Shown here: in pieces, positions 19,068 through 27,928 of the stretch | Layout of the letters: every line of letters starts with the position of its first letter | Position numbering within the stretch: the first letter of the stretch is position 1 | Origin: Microcaldota archaeon | Lineage (GTDB): Archaea; Micrarchaeota; Micrarchaeia; Anstonellales; Anstonellaceae | Assembly: GCA_026414325.1 (NCBI GenBank) | Contig: JAOAJF010000001.1 | Location: 100,090 to 140,823, forward strand | Length of the DNA stretch: 40,734 nt | Direction of reading: 5' to 3' | Notes under the pieces: model-generated | Databases searched by the model: none | What the model was told of the DNA's origin: nothing | The model's input: only the letters and a program-made list of their open reading frames with translations | Position numbers and translations under genes: made by a program

Positions 19068-19640
19068 ATGAAAATCTCCAGGTTTTTATTATTCTTACTA
19101 ATTATCGCTACTATCTCATTCTTTTTGTTTATTAGGCTTTTTAGCTATAGTACTGAACAAGATGCTAAAAAATTTTTCGAAGAAGATCTGGCTTATACTT
19201 ATCCGGATGCCTCAGAAAGAAAAATAATTTCAATAGAAAAAGTCTCAGAACAGTCTAATGAGTATATTCTAAAGGCATGGGTATCAAAAGGTCTGCATAC
19301 TCCCTGCCCAGAAAAAATAGAAGTTCAATATGGTTATCCCTCTAGAAATTTTATTGGAAGTGAAATAAAACTAGTAAAGAGCTGCAGTGTCTGCCAAACA
19401 GATAAAAAGAATTGCCACATACTCTATCCAGAAGAAGCCATAATTGCTTCCCATACTTATGAAGGTACTGAACCAATAAAAGAATTTATAAGAAAAAACC
19501 CAGATGCAACTCCTTCTGTAGAGTTTCTAGAAAATTTTGATGGTTATAAATATGTCTGGAAAATAAATTGGAGCTCTTCTAAAGCTTCATTAGCAATTTA
19601 TATAAACCAGGCTGACAATTCTATTCTAAAAATAGAATAA
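19068..19640 (+). CDS. Membrane-anchored secreted protein, unknown function
   Basis: 190 aa, N-terminal TM then 'CSVCQTDKKNCHILYPEEAIIASHTYEGTEPIKEFIRKNPDATPSVEFLENFDGYKYVWKINW'. Confidence 0.6.
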   Translation: MKISRFLLFLLIIATISFFLFIRLFSYSTEQDAKKFFEEDLAYTYPDASERKIISIEKVSEQSNEYILKAWVSKGLHTPCPEKIEVQYGYPSRNFIGSEIKLVKSCSVCQTDKKNCHILYPEEAIIASHTYEGTEPIKEFIRKNPDATPSVEFLENFDGYKYVWKINWSSSKASLAIYINQADNSILKIE

Positions 19641-19643
19641 AAA

Positions 19644-20606
19644 GTGAACAAAATGTTTGATACTCAAAAATTCATTGAACAAAAAGTTCAAGAAGCAAAA
19701 AATTTTATTCTAGATCAAAAGGCCTTAATAGCATTATCTGGTGGGGTTGACTCTTCTGTTTGTGCAGCTCTTGTTCATAGAGCAATAGGGCAAAATCTTC
19801 ATGCAGTTTTTGTTGATAGTGGCTTGATGCGAGAAAATGAAGCAAAGAAGGTTAAAGAAATATTTGAAAAATTAGGGATAAACATAATTGTTTTAGAAAA
19901 ACAAAAAGAATTTCTCAAAGCTTTAAAAGGAGTAGCTGATCCAGAAAAGAAAAGAAAGATAATTGGAAAACTATTTATAAAAATCTTTGAGGATTATGCT
20001 AAAAAAAACAATATACAAGTTTTAGTCCAAGGAACAATAGCTCCAGACTGGATTGAATCTGGTGGAGCAGGGCGCGACACTATAAAATCTCATCATAATG
20101 TTGGAGGATTACCAAAAAAATTAAACTTAAAATTATTTGAGCCTCTAAGGGATTGTTATAAACATGAAGTAAGAGCACTAGCTGCTGCTCTAGCTCTTCC
20201 TCCAGAAATTGTAAATCGCCAGCCATTTCCAGGCCCTGGTTTAGCAGTAAGAATAATTGGCCCAGTAGATGAAAAGAAATTAGAAATATTAAGAAAATGC
20301 ACAGCTATTTTAGAAGAAGAAATTGAAAATGCTGCAAAAGAAGGAAAAATAAAATTACCCTGGCAATATTTTGCAGTTTTGTTAGATACAAAAACAGTAG
20401 GTGTAAGAGGAGATGAAAGAGCTTATTGTAATGTTCTTGCTATAAGGGCAGTAGACTCTTTAGATGGAATGACTGCAAATTTTTCTAAACTTCCTTTGGA
20501 TTTATTACAATCAATTTCAAATAAAATAACTTCAAATATAGCTGAAGTGAATCGTGTAGTATATGATATTACAAATAAGCCTCCAGCAACTATAGAATAC
20601 GAATAA
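19644..20606 (+). CDS. guaAb: GMP synthase (glutamine-hydrolysing) subunit B, ATP pyrophosphatase
   Basis: PP-loop 'ALSGGVDSSVCAALVHRAIG', 'VQGTIAPDWIESGG', 'RQPFPGPGLAVRIIGPV', 'NKPPATIEYE'. Confidence 0.96.
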   Translation: MNKMFDTQKFIEQKVQEAKNFILDQKALIALSGGVDSSVCAALVHRAIGQNLHAVFVDSGLMRENEAKKVKEIFEKLGINIIVLEKQKEFLKALKGVADPEKKRKIIGKLFIKIFEDYAKKNNIQVLVQGTIAPDWIESGGAGRDTIKSHHNVGGLPKKLNLKLFEPLRDCYKHEVRALAAALALPPEIVNRQPFPGPGLAVRIIGPVDEKKLEILRKCTAILEEEIENAAKEGKIKLPWQYFAVLLDTKTVGVRGDERAYCNVLAIRAVDSLDGMTANFSKLPLDLLQSISNKITSNIAEVNRVVYDITNKPPATIEYE

Positions 20607-20615
20607 ATCACTTTA

Positions 20616-21585
20616 TTATTTAGGATTTATTAGTTCTATCTTTTTTTCAATTAGGTTTAAAATGTCTTCCTCTTTTTTATAAACAAGTTCTAACAATTGA
20701 GCAAATTCCTGATCAAGCCTTTCCAGCTCTTTAAATAGAAGGACTTTTTTATTTTCTAAACAATATAACAAATACAAAGCAGCTAATGGTTCTAATAAAA
20801 CACAATATTCTAAATAAAGGTCTGAGCCCTTCTCTTTTTGTTTTAGTTTTAGCCATCCTCTAAATTTTTCATCGATTTCTACTATTGGATTTTCTATAAC
20901 CTTAACTTTATTTTTTATCTTCTCGTAATTTTTTTCTAAAAATTCATAAATTAATTTGTCAAGAGTATTTTTAGAAAGTTTTGTCAGACTGTTTTTTAAT
21001 TTTTGTTTTTCTACACTCAGGCGAAGTTTTTCAATCGTTTTATTTTTATATTCTATATCCTTCCATTTTTCTTTTATTTTTAGACTCAAAGAGAGCCTTC
21101 TTTTTTCATTTTGCATTCTTTCTTTTGCTTTTTGAGAAAGCAGCTGTTTACTTCTTTCTTTTGCCAAATTTTCTAATCTGTAGCTCAACTCAACTGCTTC
21201 GGCTCTATTAAACCATCCAGTCTGCAAAAGCAAAAAACAAATAACAGATTTTTCTGAACCATACCAACGATTTTCTAATCCCTTCACTCTTTTTGGCAGA
21301 TGTTTTGCAACCCAAAACCAATGCTCTTTGTTATTCTTCGCTTCTTTTAAAAGTCTTGCATTAAAAACCAAGTGAGGATTTTTTAAAAGATTCTCTTTTG
21401 AAACAACGTATTTTTTAAATTCTTCAACTATTCTGTGAGATTGTCAGGCGTGGCGGTCTCCCCCCTATCTTTTTTTCTATTTTCTCTGTTAGAGGAAAAA
21501 TTTTAGAAAAGCTGTTAGTCTTTTCTTTTGTTTCCAGTATTAAAATTTCAAATATCTTTTGGCTAGGGTTTAAAAAATGGCTCAT
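20616..21585 (-). pseudogene. Unknown coiled-coil-rich protein interrupted near its 5' end by a frameshift
   Basis: Frame A from ATG 21585 (MSHFLNPSQKIFEILILETKEKTNSFSKIFPLTEKIEKKIGG...) stops at 21424-21426; frame B is open from 21443 to 20616 (QSHRIVEEFKKYVVSKENLLKNPHLVFNARLLKEAKNNKEHWFW...) and extends upstream of the annotated TTG start without an RBS. A programmed shift or sequencing error is also possible. Confidence 0.55.
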
Positions 21586-21597
21586 ATTTATATATTT

Positions 21598-22182
21598 ATG
21601 AAAATCCTTATTATAAACTTAGGTTCGCAATATACTCATGCTATTTGGCGAACTTTTAGAGATTTAGGAGTAGAGGCAGTTGTGCATCCACCAACTTTTC
21701 AGCTAAAGGATGCACTTTTTTTCAATACTTTTGTTTTTTCTGGAGGTCCTTCTTCAGTTCAGACAATGAAAAAAAATTTAGCAACAGTTCTTTTAGAACT
21801 TACAAAAGAGCAAAAACTCAATAGACCAATCCTAGGTATTTGTCTGGGCCATCAGCTAATTGCTCATGTATTTGGAGGAGAAGTAAAAAAAGGCCAAACA
21901 GCAGAGTATGGATTAGTAGAAATAGAAGTATTAAAATCTCATCCTGTTTTTGAAGAAGTTCCAAAGAAATTTACTGCTTGGGCATCGCATTTTGATCAGG
22001 TTTACTCTCTTCCTCAGGAGTTTTCAGTTTTAGCTAAATCTCAAAATTGCCAAATAGAAGCTTTTGCACATAACTTAAAACCAATTGTTGGTGTGCAATT
22101 TCATCCAGAAGTTTTGCATACACAATATGGTAGTAAGATATTGTCTAATTTTGCAAATTATGCTTCCAAATTTATAGATTGA
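21598..22182 (+). CDS. guaAa: GMP synthase glutamine amidotransferase subunit A
   Basis: 'MKILIINLGSQYTHAIWRTFRDLGVEA', 'ILGICLGHQLIAHVFGG', 'VGVQFHPEVLHTQYG'. Confidence 0.95.
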   Translation: MKILIINLGSQYTHAIWRTFRDLGVEAVVHPPTFQLKDALFFNTFVFSGGPSSVQTMKKNLATVLLELTKEQKLNRPILGICLGHQLIAHVFGGEVKKGQTAEYGLVEIEVLKSHPVFEEVPKKFTAWASHFDQVYSLPQEFSVLAKSQNCQIEAFAHNLKPIVGVQFHPEVLHTQYGSKILSNFANYASKFID

Positions 22183-22183
22183 A

Positions 22184-23059
22184 CTATTCTAATCCTATTT
22201 TTAAAAAGAGCTCTTGCAAATACTTTTTTACATCATCAATAATTTTTCTAACATTCAAACTTTCAAAATAATTTTTATCAACTTGATTTTTCAATTTATT
22301 TGAAAGAGCCTCAGTAGAATTTTCTATAAGTAAAAAGACCCCATCTTTATACCTTTTCCAATTTATTAATTTTGGACAGCCGTTAACATTATTTTCTACT
22401 CTTTTTTCTATCATCTCTCTATCTGTATCTAATCCAAAAAATTGAGTCAAATAATAAATATCAAAAATATCGGTAATTTTTATACTATTTCTTTTTGCAA
22501 TTCTGCTAAAAAGACAAACAATCTTTTCAGTAAGAATTTCTTTTGGCTGTTGTACTAACAATTTTCCAAAAAAGTTTATGTTTATCTTCACAGGCTTAAG
22601 TAATAATTTTTCATATTTTCCCTCTACTCTAATAGTTGGCTGATATCCCTCATGAAAATAAATTTTATAGTTTATTTTTATCTCTAAGTCATTAGTCTCT
22701 TTCAATATTGGCTTTAGCTCAAGTTTTTCTACCTTTGGTTTTAAATTTAAAAAATATTTTTTTAGCCCATCCACCTCTTTTTTAATTTCTTCTTCACTTT
22801 TTTTAGTCGGTAGAATAACAAAGTCTATATCTGGTGTTATTCTTTGTGAATTGTAAGCTAAAAATAAAGCAGAACCCCCTTTTATAACAATATTTTCATT
22901 TATCTCTGAGTGTAGAGAAATTCGATCTATAATGCTTTTATACATTCTTTCCTGAATTGCTTTCTTATACGAACTAAAAGGTAGTTTTTTTGCATCTATA
23001 TTCTTTAAATTTAATTTATCTAAAACCCTTTGCGCATTTTTCCATTTAATATCACTCAT
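22184..23059 (-). CDS. Nucleotidyltransferase, AbiEii/AbiGii-like toxin family
   Basis: 'IVIKGGSALFLAYNSQRITPDIDFVILP', 'PKEILTEKIVCLFSRIAKRNSIKITDIFDIYYLTQF'; start at MSDIKWKN. Confidence 0.78.
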   Translation of the reverse strand: MSDIKWKNAQRVLDKLNLKNIDAKKLPFSSYKKAIQERMYKSIIDRISLHSEINENIVIKGGSALFLAYNSQRITPDIDFVILPTKKSEEEIKKEVDGLKKYFLNLKPKVEKLELKPILKETNDLEIKINYKIYFHEGYQPTIRVEGKYEKLLLKPVKININFFGKLLVQQPKEILTEKIVCLFSRIAKRNSIKITDIFDIYYLTQFFGLDTDREMIEKRVENNVNGCPKLINWKRYKDGVFLLIENSTEALSNKLKNQVDKNYFESLNVRKIIDDVKKYLQELFLKIGLE

Positions 23060-23193
23060 AACAATATTAAGATTTTTAATAAATATAAACCTTATCCTTT
23101 CCAAAAAACAAAACAAAAAACAAAAAGTCACACTATAAGTAAGGTTTAAAAACCCTATTTTTTAAATTAATTTAATAAATAGGTGTGGGGCAA

Positions 23194-24471
23194 ATGTCTG
23201 AGAGGTTTAAGCCAAATACTAAAAATATTGCTGTTTGGGCCCCTCCATCTTCTCGCTCTTTTAAACTTTCAAAATCTTTTTTTAGAAAGAATGGAAAACA
23301 TTTAGATAAAAACTCTGCAATAGAATTGTTTAAAGAAGATGTTTTATTAGCAGAAAAAATGTTGGACAATTCAGCTACTGTAGCAGTATTTGGTTCTGCA
23401 AGAGTTTCTAATACTTTTCATAAAAATTTAGCAGATGCTTCTTATTCTTTAGGTTATATGCTAGGAAAAAGAGGATTTGTTATTAGTACTGGTGGTGGGC
23501 CAGGAATAATGGAGTTTGTCTCAAGAGGAGCAACAGATGCAAAATCTTTAGCAATAGGCTTTCAGCCAAAATTTTTAGAAAAGTCCGAACCACCCATTTT
23601 ATTTGATGGAAAAATTCATTATTTTGTTTATAGTTTACATTCAAGAAAAATTCTTATGGCAAATAATGCTTTGGCATTTGTCTTTTTTCCAGGAGGAGCA
23701 GGTACAGTAGATGAGTTTTTTCATTATTTAAATTTTGCAAAAAATGGCTGGATAAAAAATATAAAATTTATTTTATTTGATTCCAAGTTCTGGTCAGGTT
23801 TAGTAAAGTGGGTAGAAAAATTACTAAATAATGGTTTTATAACCAAACAAGTATTTGAAAATATTGTTCTTGTAGATGATATAAAGCAAGTAAATGAAAT
23901 AATTCTATCCACAAAGAAGCCAACAGTCCAATATTGTCCAAATCCAATAAAACTTTCTATCAACTTTGAACAAGACATAAAAGAACTTTACAATTATATA
24001 GAAAAGTTAAGCCATCCCTCAGCATCCTTTTTTGGTAATGTAAATACCAAAAAAATGTCTACAATGTTTTCTTATCTAGTTAACAAACTTCAAGAAATGA
24101 ATTTTACTATATATTACTCTTCTCAAAATGGTTTAGCAAGTTTTTTCCAAAAAAACCAAGCTAATTCAAAAAACATAAACTTTGAAATTTCTCTAAATCT
24201 TTTGGAGACCAAAAAACTTGTTTTAGGTGCAACTGATGTTTTGTTTTTTTTAAATTCTGATCTAGAGTGTATTGATGCACTCACCGAATATATTGTACGA
24301 ATTCAGATGGGGGATATGGAAAAAGTTTTCATAAATCTTTTAGAACCTACTTTCTGGAAGGATTACTTTAAATGGTTTTATAATTATCCAGTTTCCTATG
24401 GTTTTGCAGAAGAAGAGCTTTTAGGTCTTTGCAAATTTGTTTATTCTAAAAAAGATTTAATAGTTCCATAA
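23194..24471 (+). CDS. LOG-family (lysine decarboxylase-like / Rossmann) protein, two-domain
   Basis: 'VAVFGSARVSNTFHKNLADASYSLGYMLGKRGFVISTGGGPGIMEFVSRGA...RKILMANNALAFVFFPGGAGTVDEFFHYL' with PGGxGTxxE-type motif. Confidence 0.85.
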   Translation: MSERFKPNTKNIAVWAPPSSRSFKLSKSFFRKNGKHLDKNSAIELFKEDVLLAEKMLDNSATVAVFGSARVSNTFHKNLADASYSLGYMLGKRGFVISTGGGPGIMEFVSRGATDAKSLAIGFQPKFLEKSEPPILFDGKIHYFVYSLHSRKILMANNALAFVFFPGGAGTVDEFFHYLNFAKNGWIKNIKFILFDSKFWSGLVKWVEKLLNNGFITKQVFENIVLVDDIKQVNEIILSTKKPTVQYCPNPIKLSINFEQDIKELYNYIEKLSHPSASFFGNVNTKKMSTMFSYLVNKLQEMNFTIYYSSQNGLASFFQKNQANSKNINFEISLNLLETKKLVLGATDVLFFLNSDLECIDALTEYIVRIQMGDMEKVFINLLEPTFWKDYFKWFYNYPVSYGFAEEELLGLCKFVYSKKDLIVP

Positions 24472-24480
24472 GGTTTTATT

Positions 24481-24846
24481 ATGGAGAGCAAAAATCTTAT
24501 TTTGATTTTTGGAGTTATATTGCTAGTCTCTTTAGCTTTATTTTTCTTTCAAAACAAATCTTTTTCTCTTCCAAACTCAGATAATAAATTAATTCTATAT
24601 TGGGGTGTGGGCTGTCCTCATTGTCAGAAAGTAAAAGATTATATCAATCAAACTTCTTTAGACTCAAAAGTTATGATTGTTGAAAAAGAAGTTTATTCTA
24701 ATTCTTCTAATGCTCAAGAACTAGTTTTAGTAGCTAAAAGCTGTGGTTTAAAAGAACAAGAAATAGGTATACCTCTAATATTTTTTAATAACAAGTGCTA
24801 TATTGGGGAAGTTGAGGCAATCGATTTATTAAAAACTTTTAATTAA
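24481..24846 (+). CDS. Membrane-anchored thioredoxin/glutaredoxin-like protein
   Basis: N-terminal TM, 'LILYWGVGCPHCQKVKDYIN' CxxC, 'GIPLIFFNNKCYIGEVEAIDLLK'. Confidence 0.82.
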   Translation: MESKNLILIFGVILLVSLALFFFQNKSFSLPNSDNKLILYWGVGCPHCQKVKDYINQTSLDSKVMIVEKEVYSNSSNAQELVLVAKSCGLKEQEIGIPLIFFNNKCYIGEVEAIDLLKTFN

Positions 24847-24867
24847 TCTGTTTATTTTTTTCTAGTT

Positions 24868-25704
24868 CTACTCGACTTTTAATATCGATTGTAACTTTTT
24901 TATTTCTTGCAAAGCACTCTCTAAATAATCTTGATTAGTTTTCAGATAAGCATATGATATAGAACTAGATGCATTTATTAGAGCCATTTTTTGCATATTG
25001 TATTTTTTTAGTAATTCGATTACCTTAGATGGATCGCCCCCTTGGGTTCCTATCCCAGGAATAAGCAATAGCACTGGTCTTTTACTTATAGAATTTAAAA
25101 TATTTTCTAAATCTGACAAACTTGTTGCACCTGCAACCAACCCAAAACATTGAGGATAGCTTTCAGCCCAGCTCTGAACTTTTTGAATAATGTATTGATA
25201 AAGAGTTTGGCCATCTTGCATTTTTTTTGTTAGAAAGTCTTCTGCTCCAGGATTTGTTGTTCTACAAAGCAAATAAAGCCCTTTTGAATTCTGAATAGAA
25301 TAAGTTGCAAAAGGCTCTATACTATCCCATCCCATAAATGGCCAAAGAGTTGTAGCATCTGCTCCAAAAAACTCAAAAATTTCTTGAACATATGCTTTGG
25401 AAGTATTTGCAATATCTGCTCTTTTTGCATCAAGTACAATAAGATGAGTTTCTTTATATCTATCAATTAATTCTCTTAGAGCCATAAGTCCATGAAAACC
25501 ATATTGGGCAAAAAAAGCATAGTTTGGTTTTAGAGCCCAAAGCTTTGGGCTAGCATCAATTATTGAGCTATAAAAATTAACTATTTTTTGCTTTGTTGAT
25601 CCGTCTAAATTGGGGGGAAATTTTTCAAGATCTGGATCTAGACCAAAACAAAGGAGGTTTTTATAAGAATTTACAAATTTTTCAAATTTTTGGTAATAGT
25701 TCAA
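24868..25704 (-). CDS. pyrF: Orotidine-5'-phosphate decarboxylase (resembles the 'type 2' subfamily)
   Basis: 'LLCFGLDPDLEKFPPNL', 'LIVLDAKRADIANTSKAYVQEIFEFFGADATTLWPFMGWDSIEPF', 'LLCRTTNPGAEDFL', 'LLIPGIGTQGGDPSKVI'. TTG start at 25704 preceded by AGGTGA is more plausible than the longer track ORF that overlaps pyrE. Confidence 0.9.
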   Translation of the reverse strand: MNYYQKFEKFVNSYKNLLCFGLDPDLEKFPPNLDGSTKQKIVNFYSSIIDASPKLWALKPNYAFFAQYGFHGLMALRELIDRYKETHLIVLDAKRADIANTSKAYVQEIFEFFGADATTLWPFMGWDSIEPFATYSIQNSKGLYLLCRTTNPGAEDFLTKKMQDGQTLYQYIIQKVQSWAESYPQCFGLVAGATSLSDLENILNSISKRPVLLLIPGIGTQGGDPSKVIELLKKYNMQKMALINASSSISYAYLKTNQDYLESALQEIKKLQSILKVE

Positions 25705-25712
25705 TTTTTCAC

Positions 25713-26456
25713 CTACTTGCTGTTTAGTAATTTTTCTTTTTCCATTTTTGCCCAAATTTTTGTTTTTTCTTCTCCCCACTCCATTATATAATCTAAAATA
25801 TACTCTCTTTGTTGAGTACTTATTTTTCCAATTAATGTAGAATAGATATCCCCAATATTTATTATACTATAAACTTTACAGCCTAAAACACGTTCGATTT
25901 CTTCTTTTGCAGAATTACCCTCAACTCCAATCTCTTCTCGATCTACTCCAACCAAAACCCCAACCATTTCCACTTTTTTTACATTTATTAATTTTTGATA
26001 TGCTTCAATTTTTGCTTTTCCAGAGGTGATCACATCGTCTATCATCAATACAGAGCCATTTTCTTCTATTTGGTCTTGGCCAACTATTAAAGAATCTGCC
26101 TTTTGATCTCCATATCCTTTTTGCTCCTTTCTATCGTAGATAAACTTAAGTTGTATTTTGTATTTTTCATATAGCTTTGCACATACTAAAGAGCCAATAA
26201 CAATTCCTTTATATGCTGGACCATAAATATAATCTAAATTTGCTATCTCTTTTTCTTCTATAAGTCTGTAGATTTTAGTAGCATAAGCATCAGCCAAATA
26301 GGAAAGAGAGTGACCATCTATTAAGCTTCCAAGATTTATAAAAAATGGGCATTTTCTTCCTGATTTTAATAAAAAAAATTCATCTTTATTTGATGCAATT
26401 TTTATACATTTTTTACTATATAAAAATTTAACAAAATCTTTTTCTAAATTTTTCAT
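25713..26456 (-). CDS. pyrE: Orotate phosphoribosyltransferase
   Basis: 'YIYGPAYKGIVIGSLVCAKLYEKYKIQLKFIYDRKEQKGYGD', PRPP motif 'VLMIDDVITSGKAKIEAYQKL'. Confidence 0.94.
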   Translation of the reverse strand: MKNLEKDFVKFLYSKKCIKIASNKDEFFLLKSGRKCPFFINLGSLIDGHSLSYLADAYATKIYRLIEEKEIANLDYIYGPAYKGIVIGSLVCAKLYEKYKIQLKFIYDRKEQKGYGDQKADSLIVGQDQIEENGSVLMIDDVITSGKAKIEAYQKLINVKKVEMVGVLVGVDREEIGVEGNSAKEEIERVLGCKVYSIINIGDIYSTLIGKISTQQREYILDYIMEWGEEKTKIWAKMEKEKLLNSK

Positions 26457-26536
26457 ATACTAATTTAAAAAGATAAAATAAAAAAACCTATTTTTGTAAT
26501 ATTTTTATTCAATTCTAGTCTTAAGAGGGTGTAAAA

Positions 26537-27928
26537 ATAAACAAGAAAAAAATTTTCTCTTTAACAAAAAATGATGGAATAGCCTGGTCTATAATGGTTG
26601 GTGCTGGAGAAAACTATGTTACTCCTTTTGCAATTGCTCTTAATGCCCCAACTTATTTTATAGGGCTTCTCTCAACACTTCCACTTCTAATAGGTTCGAT
26701 ATTTGAAATTTTTTCTCTTAATATCTTTAGACTAATTTTAGACAGAAAAAAAATTATTCTAATTGGTATCTTATTTCAAAGTATTGTTTGGTTCTTTTTT
26801 TCAATTTTTGCACTAAATCCAAGCTCTTTTTCTCTTAATACCTTGCTCTTTTTATTTACAGCTTATTTTATTTTCGGAATGGTTCCTTCTCCACTATGGA
26901 ATTCTTGGATAAGTGATTTGGTTAAAAAATCAGATTTAGCAGAATTCTTTTCTAAAAGAAATCGTTATTTATTATTTTCTCAATTTTTTACTATTATAAC
27001 TGCAGGCTATTTATTAAACACAATTTTTAAAGACAATCCATTTCTTGGGTTTTTTATTTTATTTTTAGTTGCTTTTATCTCAAGATTATTCTGCTTGTAT
27101 TTTGTTAATCAATTGCCAGATATAAGGAGAGGAGAAAAAGAGATTTTAAAACCATTTAGTATCCGCTCTTTTTTGTTAGATAAACACTTTAGCTCTTATA
27201 AAAACTTTTCAATTTTCAATTTTTTAATAATATTAGGAACTAACATCGCCTCCCCATTTTTTCATGTATTTATGCTAAAGATTTTAAATTTTGATTATTT
27301 CACCTGGAGCTTAACTGTTTTTGCAACTGGAATTTCAAAAATTTTTGCTTATCCTTATTGGGAGATGGCCCTTAAAGTTTTTGGCCAAAAAGTAATTTTA
27401 CTTTCAAGTGCAATTGCGATATCTCTAGTGCCACTTTTTTGGATATTCTCTTCTGACCCACTCTATATATTTTTAATAAATTTATTTACTGGGTTTTGTT
27501 GGGCAGGTTATGATTTAGTAGCTTCTTTATTGCTTTTAAGCCCAAATTCATTAAGAGTAAAAATAACTTACACCTCTTTTTTTGAACTCTTAAAGGGAAT
27601 TGGCTCTGTTGGAGGTGCTATTTTAGGAGCAATTCTTTTAGGATTTTTTTCTGAAACTTTAAAATTAGATATCTACTTATCTTTTTATCTAATCTTTTTT
27701 ATTAGTTTTCTAACAAGGTTTCTTCCAGTAACACTATTTTACAAAAAGCTTGAGCGCTATCCATTTACTTCTTATTCTCATTTTCTTAAACAAATCTTTT
27801 TTTCCTATTTTATCAAATGGTTTTATAAAAATAAAGAAACTGTTTTCTACCCATTTTTATTGGCAAGAAAAAAAGTAAAACAATCTCCAACTTACAAAGC
27901 TTTCAAATCTCTTTTAAAGGAAGTTTAA
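26537..27928 (+). CDS. MFS-like multi-TM transporter
   Basis: About 12 hydrophobic segments, 'WNSWISDLVKKSDLAEFFSKRNRYLLFSQFFTI'. The open frame extends upstream of the track start: INKKKIFSLTKNDGIAWSI-MVGAGENYV; no ATG/GTG/TTG until 26594. Confidence 0.7.
   Translation: MNKKKIFSLTKNDGIAWSIMVGAGENYVTPFAIALNAPTYFIGLLSTLPLLIGSIFEIFSLNIFRLILDRKKIILIGILFQSIVWFFFSIFALNPSSFSLNTLLFLFTAYFIFGMVPSPLWNSWISDLVKKSDLAEFFSKRNRYLLFSQFFTIITAGYLLNTIFKDNPFLGFFILFLVAFISRLFCLYFVNQLPDIRRGEKEILKPFSIRSFLLDKHFSSYKNFSIFNFLIILGTNIASPFFHVFMLKILNFDYFTWSLTVFATGISKIFAYPYWEMALKVFGQKVILLSSAIAISLVPLFWIFSSDPLYIFLINLFTGFCWAGYDLVASLLLLSPNSLRVKITYTSFFELLKGIGSVGGAILGAILLGFFSETLKLDIYLSFYLIFFISFLTRFLPVTLFYKKLERYPFTSYSHFLKQIFFSYFIKWFYKNKETVFYPFLLARKKVKQSPTYKAFKSLLKEV

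Noticed and set aside
21586-21597. TATATTTATATATTTATG upstream of guaAa as its TATA box
   Set aside because: Too close to the required ATG at 21598 for normal archaeal spacing (about 25 nt TATA-to-TSS); more likely just AT-rich sequence.
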